The notes under the pieces: generated by a model
Database searches by the model: none
What the model saw: only the letters and a program-made list of their open reading frames with translations
Told to the model about the DNA's origin: nothing
From: a virus
Length of the DNA stretch: 64,000 bases
Virus record (IMG/VR): IMGVR_UViG_3300032668_000004
Coordinates: 62,001-126,000 of that record
Reading direction: 5' to 3' (one strand)
Made by a program: the position numbers and the translations under genes
Part shown: in pieces, positions 15,001-21,782 of the stretch
How positions within the stretch are numbered: the first letter of the stretch is position 1
How the letters are laid out: the number at the start of each line of letters is the position of its first letter

Positions 15001-18000
15001 GGATTATTATTTAAATTAATAGGAATGTCGTAGTAACCGATTTGGCTTACTTGATCACTCAATACTAATACTTGAACTACCGTGCTAGTTGTTGGTAGTG
15101 AACTGCTACTGTTAAATGTAATTGTGGTAGTATTGGTACCAACTACCGTAGCATATGATGTTGGTGCTTGATATACATTGTTGATGTATACCTTAACTCT
15201 CGGCCAACCAGTTTCTCCCGTTGCTAAAGCAGGCAATGCTGCAACGTCACACTGGAAACTTAATGTTGGATTTGTAGGATCAAAGTCAAAACTGAATAAT
15301 TGATATTGCGTGCTATCAGCAATTGCGGTTTGCCAACCAAGCTGTCTTACATATGATGTACCTGATGTATAATTATATACGTAGCCAGTATTTACCTTTT
15401 GATTAATAGGATTATATCCAGACACATAATTAAATGTATCCAAATTCAGTGATACGTCGAAACTAATATCCCCTACGTTATCTATACCAGAATATGCGAT
15501 TGGAAAGCCTAATATAGGGTCATTGACTCCGCTACCAACACTGTATGCGAAAAGTTTACACCCCTTGAACGAAGTACTTTGATAGACCGAAGAATCCCCA
15601 AAAGAAATACCGTTGGCATCAAAAACGTCAAACAGCGGTGGTTGGTTAACCGTAACCTTTTGTTGTGCCTGTATCCACTTTATACCATCATAATAGTAAC
15701 TAGTGCCTTGGTGATAATAACCACGCTTAATTGCTAATTGTTCATCAGGGACAATATTTCCGTCTTCTGCTACCGTGAGTGTAATTACAGGTCTAGTATT
15801 AGGATCAATTACCGAGAAGTTTACGACATAGATTTTGTTTCTTACAGTAGAGCTAGAGTCAGCAGCAAATACGATTCTTGCTTCCGGAAACAAAGCATAG
15901 TTATCTAAAGTAGTGTCTGAACCCACAATAGACAAGTTTGAAGCAGAGGATATGTTTTTTGCGCCGGGCCATGAAACTGTTACAGTTAGCGTAGTAGTAC
16001 CAGTAATGTCGGTAATTTGTGTATTATTAGGAAGAATGCTTGAAGAATCTGCAACATACATTCCAATTTGGAATGTACCCGAAACGTTAGCAGCGTCTAC
16101 ACTAAAGGTAGTTGATGTTGCGGCGGTTACTCCTACAACCGACGCCGATGCTGTAGTAAGTACTTCTGTATCTGGGTAATAATTGTAAGATCCTGCTACT
16201 GTTGACAATGCATCAGTGTTATGGGTATCGATAAAATCGATTCCTGCGGCGCCTACAGAACCCGAATTGTATAATTTTAGATTAGGATAAAACTCGATTA
16301 TAGGGCGGACTGCTTTGTTTGCTTGTGTCGCGTAAGTAGTTGCGATATTAGGGTCGTTATTGTATTTTGCAGTTGCGTTGATGACATCGATGTGGAACCA
16401 ACGATTGCTTCTGGACCAAGCATTTTTATTGATTGCGTTTCTAGCAATAGTAATATAGTCTTTATCTGTTGGAATAAAAAGGTCCGAATCGTAATTGCTA
16501 ATGTCATATGGTGTAGAATCATATGGAATGTAATTACCATGTGTAAAATCTTCAGTACAGACTAGAGAGCTTACTGGAACTAACTCAATTGCAGTTCCTA
16601 CACCCTGTACATAGTATTGTCCCTGTAAATAACTTGTAGGAATAATGTCACCTTGAAAGTTAACTTTCAATCCATTAGTAAATACTACTCCACTAGATGA
16701 CGTATAATTAGGGTTACCCAAGATTTCAGTCACAACATTAATAGTATTTGTAGTATTGCTGTCAATGATTTTAATCACGCCGACAGAATCAGCAGATGTA
16801 CCGTCTTGATAATATAGAACATCTAACGGAGCAGTGATAACAGGAATTGGATTAATTACTCCGGTAGGTGAACGATAAAATGGTATATTGTTCCATTGAG
16901 TACCATATAATGGAGTAATTGTTTGATTTACAGGAATAGTACCATCTGGAACTAAACGAATAGTTGGGTTCTTTGGATCACCGATGTATTCAATCAAGTA
17001 ATAGTATTCAAACACCGTTGATGCGACACTTTCTTCATATAGACCCTGATTGATATTGGCAACCATAGTACCTGATCCAGGAACCAAAGTTAACGGAGAC
17101 GAAGCATCTAGAGTCAACGCGATAGTAAATGTACCTGAAGTAGGAATACTATGAACATAATAGACTTCCCCTGCAGTAACTCCACCGAATGTTGGGTTGT
17201 TAAAGGTTACAGTTTGACCGACTACTAATTGAGAGGTACTATCTGTAGTAAACGCAGAAGCATCACAGCTAGTTACATTTATAACGATTGGTGCGACGAG
17301 AACATCACTATTGATGTCCAGCGGTGTCTCGCTCAAGAAGGTCTCTGTGTTTCCCTTCTCTGCCGGAATACCATCATAATAGAACATGATGCGTAACCCT
17401 TCAAGCGCAGTCACGCCATCAATGTCATTAAGTCCTTGATATGTTACGCCATCCGTGTCAGTAAATGTCTTTAAAACTGCTCCATTTACTTGGTCAAACA
17501 ATTTAGTGCTGACTAGATCGACAGTGTTGTTACCTGGAAAAATATATTGATCTTGTGCATTTTTTTGCGGAACAGTAAACGTAACAACACCTTGACTTGC
17601 GCCATTGTTGTCTACTCCGTATACTTGTCTAGTAGTAAGATTCGATTGGAATGGCGAATATCCTGAGGTACCCGGATCCGTCTGAATCCAAAACTGAGAC
17701 GATTGATTTACAGCAAAAGTATAGGTTCCTCCGCGGATCAATCCAAGTGTAGGATTGATGCTACCGATAGGTTGTCCGACTAGAGCAATTTCATATCCAT
17801 TAGGTAGTGATGTGACTGCATAATTTTCAGTAGAGTACACGGTTGCTGCTGAGATAGTAACAGCCGGCGGCCCGACTGGCAACCAGTAATATTCATTAAA
17901 GTTAATGAGCTTGTCGAGGTTAGTGAAGGAGTCCCATGAATAAAACTGACTTTTGAATAGACGACTGTTGTTATCCGTAATACTATCTTGCATTGCAATA

Positions 18001-18287
18001 GAGTCGATGATGCCTGGATACGAGATAAAGTCGTTTGCTACAGATTCGTTTGGCTTAGTAAAAACTACACCCGGATCTAACTGATAGTTCACCCGAGTTT
18101 TTGTTGGTTCAACTACATAATTGTCAGTTGCATTTACACCATATCCAAACTTGCTACCTACATAGCCTTGAATCTTCATCGTATTCGGTGGATTTACGAT
18201 CTGATCTAGGGTCGCTGACAAAAATTCCGCGTTAGTTGAGGTTTGAAAAATCTCAGGAAGAAAAGTTATTGTCCGAATTCGGGCCAT
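1..18287 (-). CDS. Giant virion structural protein, at least 6095 codons (3' end outside window)
   Basis: One minus-strand frame opens at ATG 18287 (MARIRTITFLPEIFQ) and I found no stop down to the window edge, so 6,095 codons are present and the C-terminus is missing. Residues 1-150 resemble, from memory, the N-terminal domain of very large structural proteins encoded after gp6 in cyano- and pelagimyophages; in T4 this slot holds gp7/gp8/gp10, so a baseplate-attached role is likely. Further on: FG-GAP-like beta-propeller blades at about residues 2390-3080 (FGSAV, FGTAL, GSPY motifs); YCF48/kelch-like repeats (TSVDGLVWT, TSTDGYVWT) at about 4860-5240; and at least 13 copies of a module with an FGG..(5-7)..TYYV..I..xxFTxS pattern, mostly in the last third. 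No enzyme motif was seen. A late promoter overlaps the end of gp6. It is probably a fibre or baseplate-skirt protein; the exact role is unknown. Confidence 0.85.
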   Translation of the reverse strand, partial: MARIRTITFLPEIFQTSTNAEFLSATLDQIVNPPNTMKIQGYVGSKFGYGVNATDNYVVEPTKTRVNYQLDPGVVFTKPNESVANDFISYPGIIDSIAMQDSITDNNSRLFKSQFYSWDSFTNLDKLINFNEYYWLPVGPPAVTISAATVYSTENYAVTSLPNGYEIALVGQPIGSINPTLGLIRGGTYTFAVNQSSQFWIQTDPGTSGYSPFQSNLTTRQVYGVDNNGASQGVVTFTVPQKNAQDQYIFPGNNTVDLVSTKLFDQVNGAVLKTFTDTDGVTYQGLNDIDGVTALEGLRIMFYYDGIPAEKGNTETFLSETPLDINSDVLVAPIVINVTSCDASAFTTDSTSQLVVGQTVTFNNPTFGGVTAGEVYYVHSIPTSGTFTIALTLDASSPLTLVPGSGTMVANINQGLYEESVASTVFEYYYLIEYIGDPKNPTIRLVPDGTIPVNQTITPLYGTQWNNIPFYRSPTGVINPIPVITAPLDVLYYQDGTSADSVGVIKIIDSNTTNTINVVTEILGNPNYTSSSGVVFTNGLKVNFQGDIIPTSYLQGQYYVQGVGTAIELVPVSSLVCTEDFTHGNYIPYDSTPYDISNYDSDLFIPTDKDYITIARNAINKNAWSRSNRWFHIDVINATAKYNNDPNIATTYATQANKAVRPIIEFYPNLKLYNSGSVGAAGIDFIDTHNTDALSTVAGSYNYYPDTEVLTTASASVVGVTAATSTTFSVDAANVSGTFQIGMYVADSSSILPNNTQITDITGTTTLTVTVSWPGAKNISSASNLSIVGSDTTLDNYALFPEARIVFAADSSSTVRNKIYVVNFSVIDPNTRPVITLTVAEDGNIVPDEQLAIKRGYYHQGTSYYYDGIKWIQAQQKVTVNQPPLFDVFDANGISFGDSSVYQSTSFKGCKLFAYSVGSGVNDPILGFPIAYSGIDNVGDISFDVSLNLDTFNYVSGYNPINQKVNTGYVYNYTSGTSYVRQLGWQTAIADSTQYQLFSFDFDPTNPTLSFQCDVAALPALATGETGWPRVKVYINNVYQAPTSYATVVGTNTTTITFNSSSSLPTTSTVVQVLVLSDQVSQIGYYDIPINLNNNPLNADLTTANVGDIRAQYRDIFINSPNTTGEIFGANNFRDCGNLVPYGTEIIQNSASLVLPGTFFRNTQHNLFDALMFNSREYIKYKQLLVYTVQNTDYVQRYTPSQILDSALDQITAAKSEINAFFWSDMLPSKAPYRTNTYTFNNQLDTSVYPLSNVYNFETANYSGVLVYVLRTVAGVVVERQLTSGIDYIISPDAPSLTIISPLGDGDKVIIKEYNQTYGSYIPNTPTKLGLYPSFYPEVVLDSDYTVPTYFIKGHDGSFTKLYGDYDETLGVLIDFRDQALLEFELRIYNNLKLSTTVPIERYEVVPGYFRSSTSTYSWNEFIQMYEPTFLNWIGQNRLDYKSQYYQKNNEFSYNYTNSGNKLDQAAIQQGYWRGVYEYFYDTTTPNETPWEMLGFANEPTWWADRYGPTPYTSDNGILWGDLEAGYIWNNGNPYTVPELARPGLSKIIPVDSNGDLLSPLIAIVGNYNPSTFQKDWVVGDDAPVELSYRRSSTWPFDLMRLFALTRPAEFFNLAVDLDNYKYNAEFNQYLVNDRSHLVPANIEIYGNGTAKTSYINWIVDYEKQQGVDATTNITTLLNNLDVRLVYRLAGYSDKTLLQFYVEKGSPNSNNATLLIPNESYSVLLYDNQPFDQIMFSGVVIQKNQGYWTVYGNSQTFAYFKTLKPINNGTYGSVDVLGTTVKYAKNYTDQVVLVPYGTKFYSTQGVVQFLMSYGAELESQGMLFNEVEQGIEVTWAQMAAEFLYWSMSGWEVGSLITLNPSATAINIDRPSAIVQPLTVQQTNFILNQNLYPIQLNDLCVERDDTLFHAHTLNQGDSMSYAQFNVSNFEHGIVFDNVTLFNDIIYNLTTGLRQNRIYARGVKTADWNGTVNAWGFILNQDNVLEWNGNLKYTKGVIVQYKNKYWTALKVIEPSATFNEQDWKLVNYNDIQKGMLSNASTRAYESTLYYDVYQANLEQDADLLAFSLIGYRPRDYLALVDLTDSTQVQVYQNLIKNKGTRNAVDAFQGATFPQGSISYDFYENWSILTKQYGGVLNENFVDFRINQTNLMGNPSIVSLTNGVYTVGSDQEVPLYNLFNYNTPPASPNVLSTLDTTVNSQLYPSAGYINVNDVKMSSYFFSGLPSAVDSTGAVVPINNFYVGEYFWLANFKNKWDVFRWTNIGQVIQVRNNTNGTATITFSSPHSLNKLDPMAIINFAQNVDGYYIVADVLNLYEVVINLSALNANQNSIQGRGLAFGFVSQRVASPAGIIPLASAENEFIKNTVWVDENTDGNWAVYRKSLNYAYQNQFEQADGGTFGSAVAYTSDMGYLIGDSGTGILYRYIYDSLAQAYLLKENKTGGTSFGSTIKYAQNLYAVSQPSGVSPAVTLYTLNHTVVTDRMLTYQTIAAPGGVTDWGSALAISGDTNWLYISDAQNNNVYVYRKQNIPLIAGYFVTGETYVITSLGSTDFTAIGAVDNKVGITFVATGAGAGTGTATQITYKQSTIISGSSLFSLGAGDGFGTALATSYDGSTLAVTAPFIDYSPTITNWGTTFVLQRTMQNFEAKQNSLPEQTTSFSLSWTPAAGATITASATSSVTNRITCSGSMTGFQINQPVVFAGSNFGSSNVSPNQVYYIHGISGSEISIKTSRSSTTPVNLTTAAGLSFSVYVQVDPLYVYLNGKLVTDDNYAVIGTSFIYYSSLIAGDILTVSDNQYFPAQQINSDYIDRTDIEFGYAVDMYKTGSTLLIGSPYEVDANDVEGAVYSYVNGGAEYGVVIGTNECNVTTNRTLLINGFAVNLSAGNAQSVANTINSSKIINVQAAATSDNKLIIQVINQNIAQINQKLTVYAYDSGTTLSELGINLYTKTQIIQSPHEQGASRFGSAIKINEFDSVIISAPVGTRYEGTFFDFTDDENLDNDTVFDNNATQFVDSYVNAGAVYMFDYIGLYNESLANPGAYVYAQSVNSKNIPYGQQPLYGTAIDFNENVVVVGSPNFYPVAVGGQVVVYNNATGVSDWSVYRNSAPIVDISKIQNTQIFSASTNQTLINLDYMDPLQGKLLGAARENLDFVSGTDPARYNSDLSTIIGSVWGAEHVGQLWFNTNNVRWMNYHQNDNVYNSKYWGAVFPGSDVAVYTWVASFVPPNSYPGPGAVYNPNLYVVSTVLNASNNAVPVYYFWVSNTNIIFEQTGKTLSDSVVASYISNPKGSGIAYMAPLLPNTFALYNSVDYFNANDSVFHIGFANGTTDDVAHQEYALIRENYQDDFLPGLPHGGTSAHTLAIQGGYTISETDVPYSLYAKLLDSLAGCDGAGAVVPNPWLPLAVQSGIRSRPNQSFFYDRYLAINNYLTYANTVLAQYPIAEIRPDATFLFQSGTYFNTADYWSYVNWWATGYSDSTKSSLQVPNYADLAALNVAVNTIVTVEQNGAGKFEVYRYDGYGVWTRIGLQNGTIAFDTSLWDYSSAKIGYGDNFFDTTPYDQYPSEETRYIVRALTEQIYISDLLIYRNTSLILLFDYIQSETTQSQNFLPWLNKTSLADVSHTIRELIPYEVYQTDNTAFLSGYINEVKPYHVVIKDFVFKYTGTDVYQGNITDFDLPATYNSSYQQYISPQLVYSNPNSQYEYLPTDSIWSTAPYTQWFQNHGVSITGQPNYNITVTTSYVSTSSTYIVVDNAHGFPINGTINIGNEIIGYSFVDRALNVLSGLVRGVNGTPIENHITGAQIYIDLPAALVLFGGRGYVEPPKVTAYIDTSIYPAPKTPAVLEAVMNLDSVLQINVIDPGEGYAVLPEIVIDPAEVIAFDNTAVNGTFHTIRLYAPNLQTGDAVLYKSGITASVGALANNQWYYINVLETVPTAIIALYTTYSDAINDKARVKIYPIGIGSDMTLSSGARASAITTALPIRENNTTIRFDRTTYGSQVQDWEAGAYYGSFFAGTLDNSSTTSSSSIGLESTEPPIDSILASAQGAVFEITDISNDQQLTWSSFIRYVSGTTASNHSITLIPQDNGGGQPNASGTTIGFYIGMPVKFQSTLSFGGLVSNQIYYVNTILSETEFTVSTTVGGPIFGVTDSVVGVYTMECFVGEVTNTAVMSINYPGILQVTATTATTNALTVPTSLVGTGGTLGFYTNLPVFFTEDVFGGIVANKTYYVTSVIDNQTFTMSATTNPVSTTAYSVDGSTDRVAVNDGTNFNINDIVVFTDMVIAGTSTTNFGGLVAGTFYYVSGVYLSSKEITLSATKNGAVLNLTTVVAASDTSAIMTNQKDTVALTTAVGSATMNVSLPISPGQINGQLFTIYETSGQYPNNIVSAGEVSSLISRSINATISAVNRIAVSASLGGTDFFYKNMPIRVTTNIGNLVAGTTYYIREYTGDGTNTVIEVTVTNTSSSGNVLSCGSTASLYIGMPIVFSGQSLGGIFVTETYYIQDIPSSTTFTLSLTVSGPAITLTNDNGVMTGAGDPFFTVSTTVNGSEFALSSDHTTVSTATQYVTGYTTFDLSYKLGGYSAVPTNAGSGFAVNNIITIPGTAVGGTSPANDITLEVNSVDALGGIINVIASGNVPSTSTKYYLKVISSNQLEVYSNPLLTVPVSGINFPFNGYTTTTVQSVSSNIITVNSTTGFNVNDAVVFTGNVSAGIVAGQTYYIVNNVNFTSNTLQISSTPGGTAITLSNASSLSYTMAKSGSYAFLPEPFYFNQSIVKFNNKVYICVISNNDKEFVIGKWEELDSGDRRLNAMDRVMGYYKPTVNMPGVDLTQLFDGVTYPNSIYLGNAFQPNQQFALDVVVQDQPFYPSQVNITAVEYHNNVYHAVANLPTYSALLTSADGITWAITQLANTDINVTNIVYNNGTYLISAANNATPILTSVDGLVWTVANTTEHSSQAAAYGNGCWISVGDNIVRSTDAITWNTVHTFDSIFEVELYGVSFVQTASFTGFVAVGNGLRYDYSTGVTQLVPTDIIITSADGITWTQVAPLTNKSLNSVVSNGTTIVALGENNVQYTSTDAINWFGNEALVTTFSSTNYIISTAPNAFTVNAAVQFSNSFSSINAGTTYYVKSIVSPTLVTISDTLGGSTKTLSADTVPINTLMYEYDANPSTVRDSVYVGGTFVSVGDNGLIKTSTDGYVWTLRSSGTTQNLNGITYDTDGITTFTVVGDNNTVLTSTDTIIWTDNSVFTVPPTVYDVKGADFPYGYGPEELVPGVVTDNLALTVVTRPGSNWDVTEYSHTGFNVVSLELAPTFGTQTVYTFAGAVQVPAQLTVQIIDPVTGLGTGITEGIDYTINWLNKTVILSTPLQFSPKKILRIDVYEVGNGDQLVQSSTDVNPIRVDDVTGFNEVYVDCNYSASVYQGSGVIRPGTSAIESQVLSTDSTTNRLTCTDISKFILNGPVTFLGVLFGGVVSETTYYVKSISTATDSIIISASIDPVTGLAGPAFDLVTASGDAMYVSIQSGNGQVWTTPIMYHNGNKLVLGATNIVIRTQSINNSLTTNSTFGFVPGTRITFSNTMFAGISPQTTYYVSSVINNNEFTISATNGGPVLPLPDTTGGAIFVTNDYAFGTQPNGIAAKIIFASDAYTTETDYIVYSLFGETTPQYGYAVPEIQYFTGTGSQTAFTLSNYVGENNPNNAVVEVNGVRKTVTTDYSINPNTNVITFTSAPVSNSSISVLTYNDTQQQYLTSQYGLTGTTVAPILSINTTLSPILATTTVTATSSTGNLITATSTAGFVVGQQIQFFGIAPLGGIKVDGTMYWVGSIISNTFTIKDQYGVAVPLSNASGTLLAEVGGISTTRVTTTIPHGFAENSLVRIDGTVGSIQLNNNIYYARVITDTVFDLYQSDVSGYTGYNPTLGATNYPVIGVSTYISGGYTWLTGSFNITTTTATATTSSNNTITVASTANLIVNTPVYFSENYTLNGTDLSFGGLVSGTEYYVSEIVNGTTFVVSDTYDGPSKTLTTSGPATINVTQWSQQYTDRIWVTVNGLRVPSSKLRINPANEVSILAEIQSTDKVIITSMIAHWTPEEMTYMNFVDKNGVASVYR

Positions 18288-18344
18288 TATAATGGTTCTC
18301 TACTTTGTTTTTACTGCACATAGCAGACTACTGCTAGTCAAGTG

Positions 18345-18352
18345 TATTTATC
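18345..18352 (-). promoter_or_regulatory. T4-type late promoter for the giant gene
   Basis: The minus strand reads GATAAATA here, matching the T4 late-promoter -10 element TATAAATA at 7 of 8 positions. It lies 58 bases before the giant gene's ATG and overlaps the last codons of gp6. gp55, encoded in this window, is the expected specificity factor. Confidence 0.65.
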
Positions 18353-21300
18353 AATACTGTAATTCGGCGGGTGTGAGGGCCGGAACTACTAGTACGTCAT
18401 TTGCGGTGGCGGCGGATACGAAGATTTCATACGGTAGACACTTGATTTCATACAGTGTGCCGAACGGTTGTGTTGGGTCATTAGATACGAGTACCGCAGA
18501 ACTAATTAAATCTCCGCATTGCGCATGAAGATACGCACTTAATTCTGAGAAATAGAAAGTATCTCCGAAATTCCAATTATTGATGCTAAAGTAATTATTC
18601 ATAGCAGCTAGTACAGCACTTCTAATTTCACTGTCACTTGCATTGGTATTACTTGTTTTAATAACCTTAATTGTTCCACGTAAGTTCTCATCTGCTTTAG
18701 GACCGAAGAGCGGTTTAAAGACAACACTATTTACAATCACAGAATCCGATAGCATTTTATAATCTTGAACTTTACCGTATTCTTGGGTAAGTTCAGTTAT
18801 AGTAGGTACTGTGGGTTCAGGAACAGTATTTGTGGTATCAGTAATCCAATTGGTATATGCAGTATAGTATGCCTGAGGAACGACGTACAAATCAATAATA
18901 TTGGTCGTGATAGGATCTATACGATTGGTATCATTTGAGTTGTGTCTATATTGGAAGGACAGCCCTTGTCTACCAAACAACACAGAATATTGGTTCTGAA
19001 CAACCAAAATATATGAGGGTGTGGTCACTGTTTGATCTTGAACACTAGTATAAAAGTTACCTTCTGAATACGCATAAAATAGTTGACCTAAAGGATAATC
19101 GTACTTTACTACTTCGATGTTAGTAACTGTTGGATACTGGTATACTACAGAACTTGATGGTATAAGATATTGTCTTGTTAGATTGATTGGATCTTGTACC
19201 GTTTCAAAGAAAGCGTACACACCAGTGTTTGAAGATCCGTTAACATATCCAGTAATTTCATTAAAGAAGTCTGGATTTAATATTAATTGTTTGTTGTTAA
19301 CGTCAGTTGCAGCAACTTCTATTTGGAAATCGTTTACATAACCGTCAGTTTGAGTCGTTTGTCCCACAATGTTTATTTTGTAGTCTCTACCCAATGCGGT
19401 AGTAGAGTTAAATTGACTGTTTACTGACAGCACGTTTACAAAGTCTTGTATAAGTTTACCTGAATAAGGGTCATACACGATTCCGTCTTTTGAGAAAGTA
19501 AATCTAGTATCTGCAACTGAACCAAAATAGTATGTTAATGATTTGTATGTAACTATGTATCTATTGCCACCTTGACTGGTGAATTTTACGAAATAATTTG
19601 GATCGCCGGCAGTGCTTACTGACCAACGATCTTGATTTATCTGTAGAGCGTTGTTAAACACCAGAGTAAAATCTTGCTGCAACTCCATTTTAAATATACA
19701 TTCTTGAATGATTGCTGTGGACAGTGCATTACCAAATACCGGGATCACTTCACTGACGGTAACGCCGTCTGGTACATAACCATTAATGCTAACCGGACCA
19801 ACTCCGTTTGCAAACGTGCCAGCACCGTTATTTGACCCATCGCCTACTACATTTAGTACAGTAGACCAAATATAAGTCGAGTCTGTCGCGCCCGGTATAC
19901 CTGCAACCAAACGATTATTAATGTCAAAATAATAACCAGTCGGCGCTTGGAATTTACATATAGCGCCAGTAGTAATGTACATGATTCCATTAGTGCTTCC
20001 ATAAGTACCAATGGATATAGGATTAAGTTGGCTACCGGCTTTGGTATAAAAGTATCCAGTTTCCGATCCAGAATCGACTGAACTTGTATTCCAGTAAACT
20101 AAGTTATCACTAGTTGGAGTAGGAGCTACTACTGGATATCTAGTATAATTTTGAATATAATACTGGTTAGCTCTGTTTAGTGATAATACCGAAGATAGTG
20201 TGTCACTAAAGAACGCAATAATATCATTCGTACTATTGATCGTTAACGTCAGTACACCGTCCACTGTAGTTTGATATAGTCCACCGTCACTACCAAATGA
20301 ATTGGTACTTGAATACTTTCCAGTAGGATCGAGTAAATCTAGATTTTTAGATACACCAACAGATGCTCTATTAATAGATTTTGATTTAATTATAGAACTG
20401 TAAAGCGTATATGGGAAGTTATTATAATCTTCACCATTAACCATTCTATTTTGTGTATAGTAACGAGTTGGTGCACGTTGCTTAATGTCAGCCAGTGACT
20501 CACGAGCCTGTGCAGTAGAAACCGTCTGAGGAAGCGTCAACCCTATAGTCAGTGTTTGTGCCTTCCCTGTACTGTCAATATACGTGAACGAAACCGAAAT
20601 ACCATTCATTTCACTAGGAGAGATTGTGTAGGTCAGCGCATTACCTGCACGAACATATGATCTATACGTTCCTACTGGAATCTTAGAAAATACGCCGTCA
20701 CCGAAAATGTAGGATACTTGATCGTTGAAGCCGGAGTTCACAGAAAAGATTGTTTTGTTTGATGTAGTCGTTTGTAGATATGCATCAGCATAGATGTTTT
20801 CCACTTGAATCCATGGTGTTGTAGTTCCATCAGAATTAATTTGGTACAACCAAGTGTCGGTATTATTGACCCCTTGAATTGCGCCAATTGGAATTATTTG
20901 ATTTGAAATCTGCTGCTGCAAAGTGAAGTCATAGTTCTGTAGCGTGCCTTGCTTGAAATAGAAGAAAAATCCAGTTGCAGGTGATCCGAAGCCCAGTGTA
21001 TCATTTCGATATACCATATTGAATTTGCCGGACGGTGCAGGTGGAATCTCATATATGTAATCCTCATTTAACGAAGTGACACTGCATAGTTCAAAATTCA
21101 TAGTTACACCGTCAATAGTTGACGTGAATGGTACGATCGGTAGAACAGTAGGAGGAATTTGAATAGCGTACTCACTCGTAGTAACTCCTAGCAAGTCTGC
21201 AATATTACCTGGCTTACCGATACGTTGTGTTGAAACAAGTGCGGCGTTCCAGATTGTATTCATCTGTTCCAACCAATTCGGATTAGCTGGGTCATTCCAT

Positions 21301-21728
21301 AGTATAGGAATATTACTTAGATTTGTTCCATTAATGTCGGTAATGTTTTGTGTAGTAGAAAGACTTGAGACTTTCAGCCAACCCTGACCTGCAATGTTGC
21401 GCTTTGGTGTGTAGCTTACTAGGTTAGCTAGTTTAATAACAGAGTCGCGGCGCTCGGCAGTATCAATGAAGTTTTCACGAGTGTTTAGATCATCACGGAA
21501 AGCAAGCCCTTGTCCCATAAACGCGATAACATCGAGTAATGCAATATATTCAGACGATTCAGTATAATCATTGAACGTTTCAGGGTAGTATAGTTGCAAG
21601 TAGTCAATGAAACTTTTGCGCAGAGTTTCATAGTCGTAACTGCGAAAGTCCGCTTGTTGGAAGGTTTGATAAATGGTTTTCCAATCATTTAATCCAAATA
21701 ACGCTGACTGTCTTGAACTTGTTGCCAT
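18351..21728 (-). CDS. 6: Baseplate wedge protein gp6-like
   Basis: The 1,125-aa product opens with a region typical of gp6/gpJ-type wedge proteins: a search for a 'pathway' of residues around 20-110 gives DYLQLYYPETFNDYTESSEY, then LLDVIAFMGQGLAFRDDLN, then TAERRDSVIKLANLVSYTP. gp6 dimers form the inner ring of the baseplate and hold the wedges together around the hub. The protein is much longer than T4 gp6 (660 aa); the extra length is in the middle and includes Ser/Thr/Tyr/Gly-rich insertions. The C-terminal part (from about residue 1000, with FKPLFGPKADENLRGTIKVI) returns to the conserved fold. It lies directly after gp25, as in T4. ATG 21728 is preceded by a late promoter and an AAAGAG ribosome site. 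Confidence 0.88.
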   Translation of the reverse strand: MATSSRQSALFGLNDWKTIYQTFQQADFRSYDYETLRKSFIDYLQLYYPETFNDYTESSEYIALLDVIAFMGQGLAFRDDLNTRENFIDTAERRDSVIKLANLVSYTPKRNIAGQGWLKVSSLSTTQNITDINGTNLSNIPILWNDPANPNWLEQMNTIWNAALVSTQRIGKPGNIADLLGVTTSEYAIQIPPTVLPIVPFTSTIDGVTMNFELCSVTSLNEDYIYEIPPAPSGKFNMVYRNDTLGFGSPATGFFFYFKQGTLQNYDFTLQQQISNQIIPIGAIQGVNNTDTWLYQINSDGTTTPWIQVENIYADAYLQTTTSNKTIFSVNSGFNDQVSYIFGDGVFSKIPVGTYRSYVRAGNALTYTISPSEMNGISVSFTYIDSTGKAQTLTIGLTLPQTVSTAQARESLADIKQRAPTRYYTQNRMVNGEDYNNFPYTLYSSIIKSKSINRASVGVSKNLDLLDPTGKYSSTNSFGSDGGLYQTTVDGVLTLTINSTNDIIAFFSDTLSSVLSLNRANQYYIQNYTRYPVVAPTPTSDNLVYWNTSSVDSGSETGYFYTKAGSQLNPISIGTYGSTNGIMYITTGAICKFQAPTGYYFDINNRLVAGIPGATDSTYIWSTVLNVVGDGSNNGAGTFANGVGPVSINGYVPDGVTVSEVIPVFGNALSTAIIQECIFKMELQQDFTLVFNNALQINQDRWSVSTAGDPNYFVKFTSQGGNRYIVTYKSLTYYFGSVADTRFTFSKDGIVYDPYSGKLIQDFVNVLSVNSQFNSTTALGRDYKINIVGQTTQTDGYVNDFQIEVAATDVNNKQLILNPDFFNEITGYVNGSSNTGVYAFFETVQDPINLTRQYLIPSSSVVYQYPTVTNIEVVKYDYPLGQLFYAYSEGNFYTSVQDQTVTTPSYILVVQNQYSVLFGRQGLSFQYRHNSNDTNRIDPITTNIIDLYVVPQAYYTAYTNWITDTTNTVPEPTVPTITELTQEYGKVQDYKMLSDSVIVNSVVFKPLFGPKADENLRGTIKVIKTSNTNASDSEIRSAVLAAMNNYFSINNWNFGDTFYFSELSAYLHAQCGDLISSAVLVSNDPTQPFGTLYEIKCLPYEIFVSAATANDVLVVPALTPAELQY

Positions 21729-21753
21729 GTGTACACTCTTTTTGATATAGATA

Positions 21754-21761
21754 TATTTATC
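21754..21761 (-). promoter_or_regulatory. T4-type late promoter for gp6
   Basis: The minus strand reads GATAAATA 26 bases before the gp6 ATG, in the short gap after gp25. It allows gp6 and the giant gene to be transcribed independently of the upstream baseplate genes. Confidence 0.65.
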
Positions 21762-21782
21762 ATTACCAAAAAGGTGGATTTG

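Noticed and set aside
1250-16565. Many short open frames on both strands inside the giant gene region
   Set aside because: All lie in other phases of one continuous protein-like frame and encode no recognisable domain.
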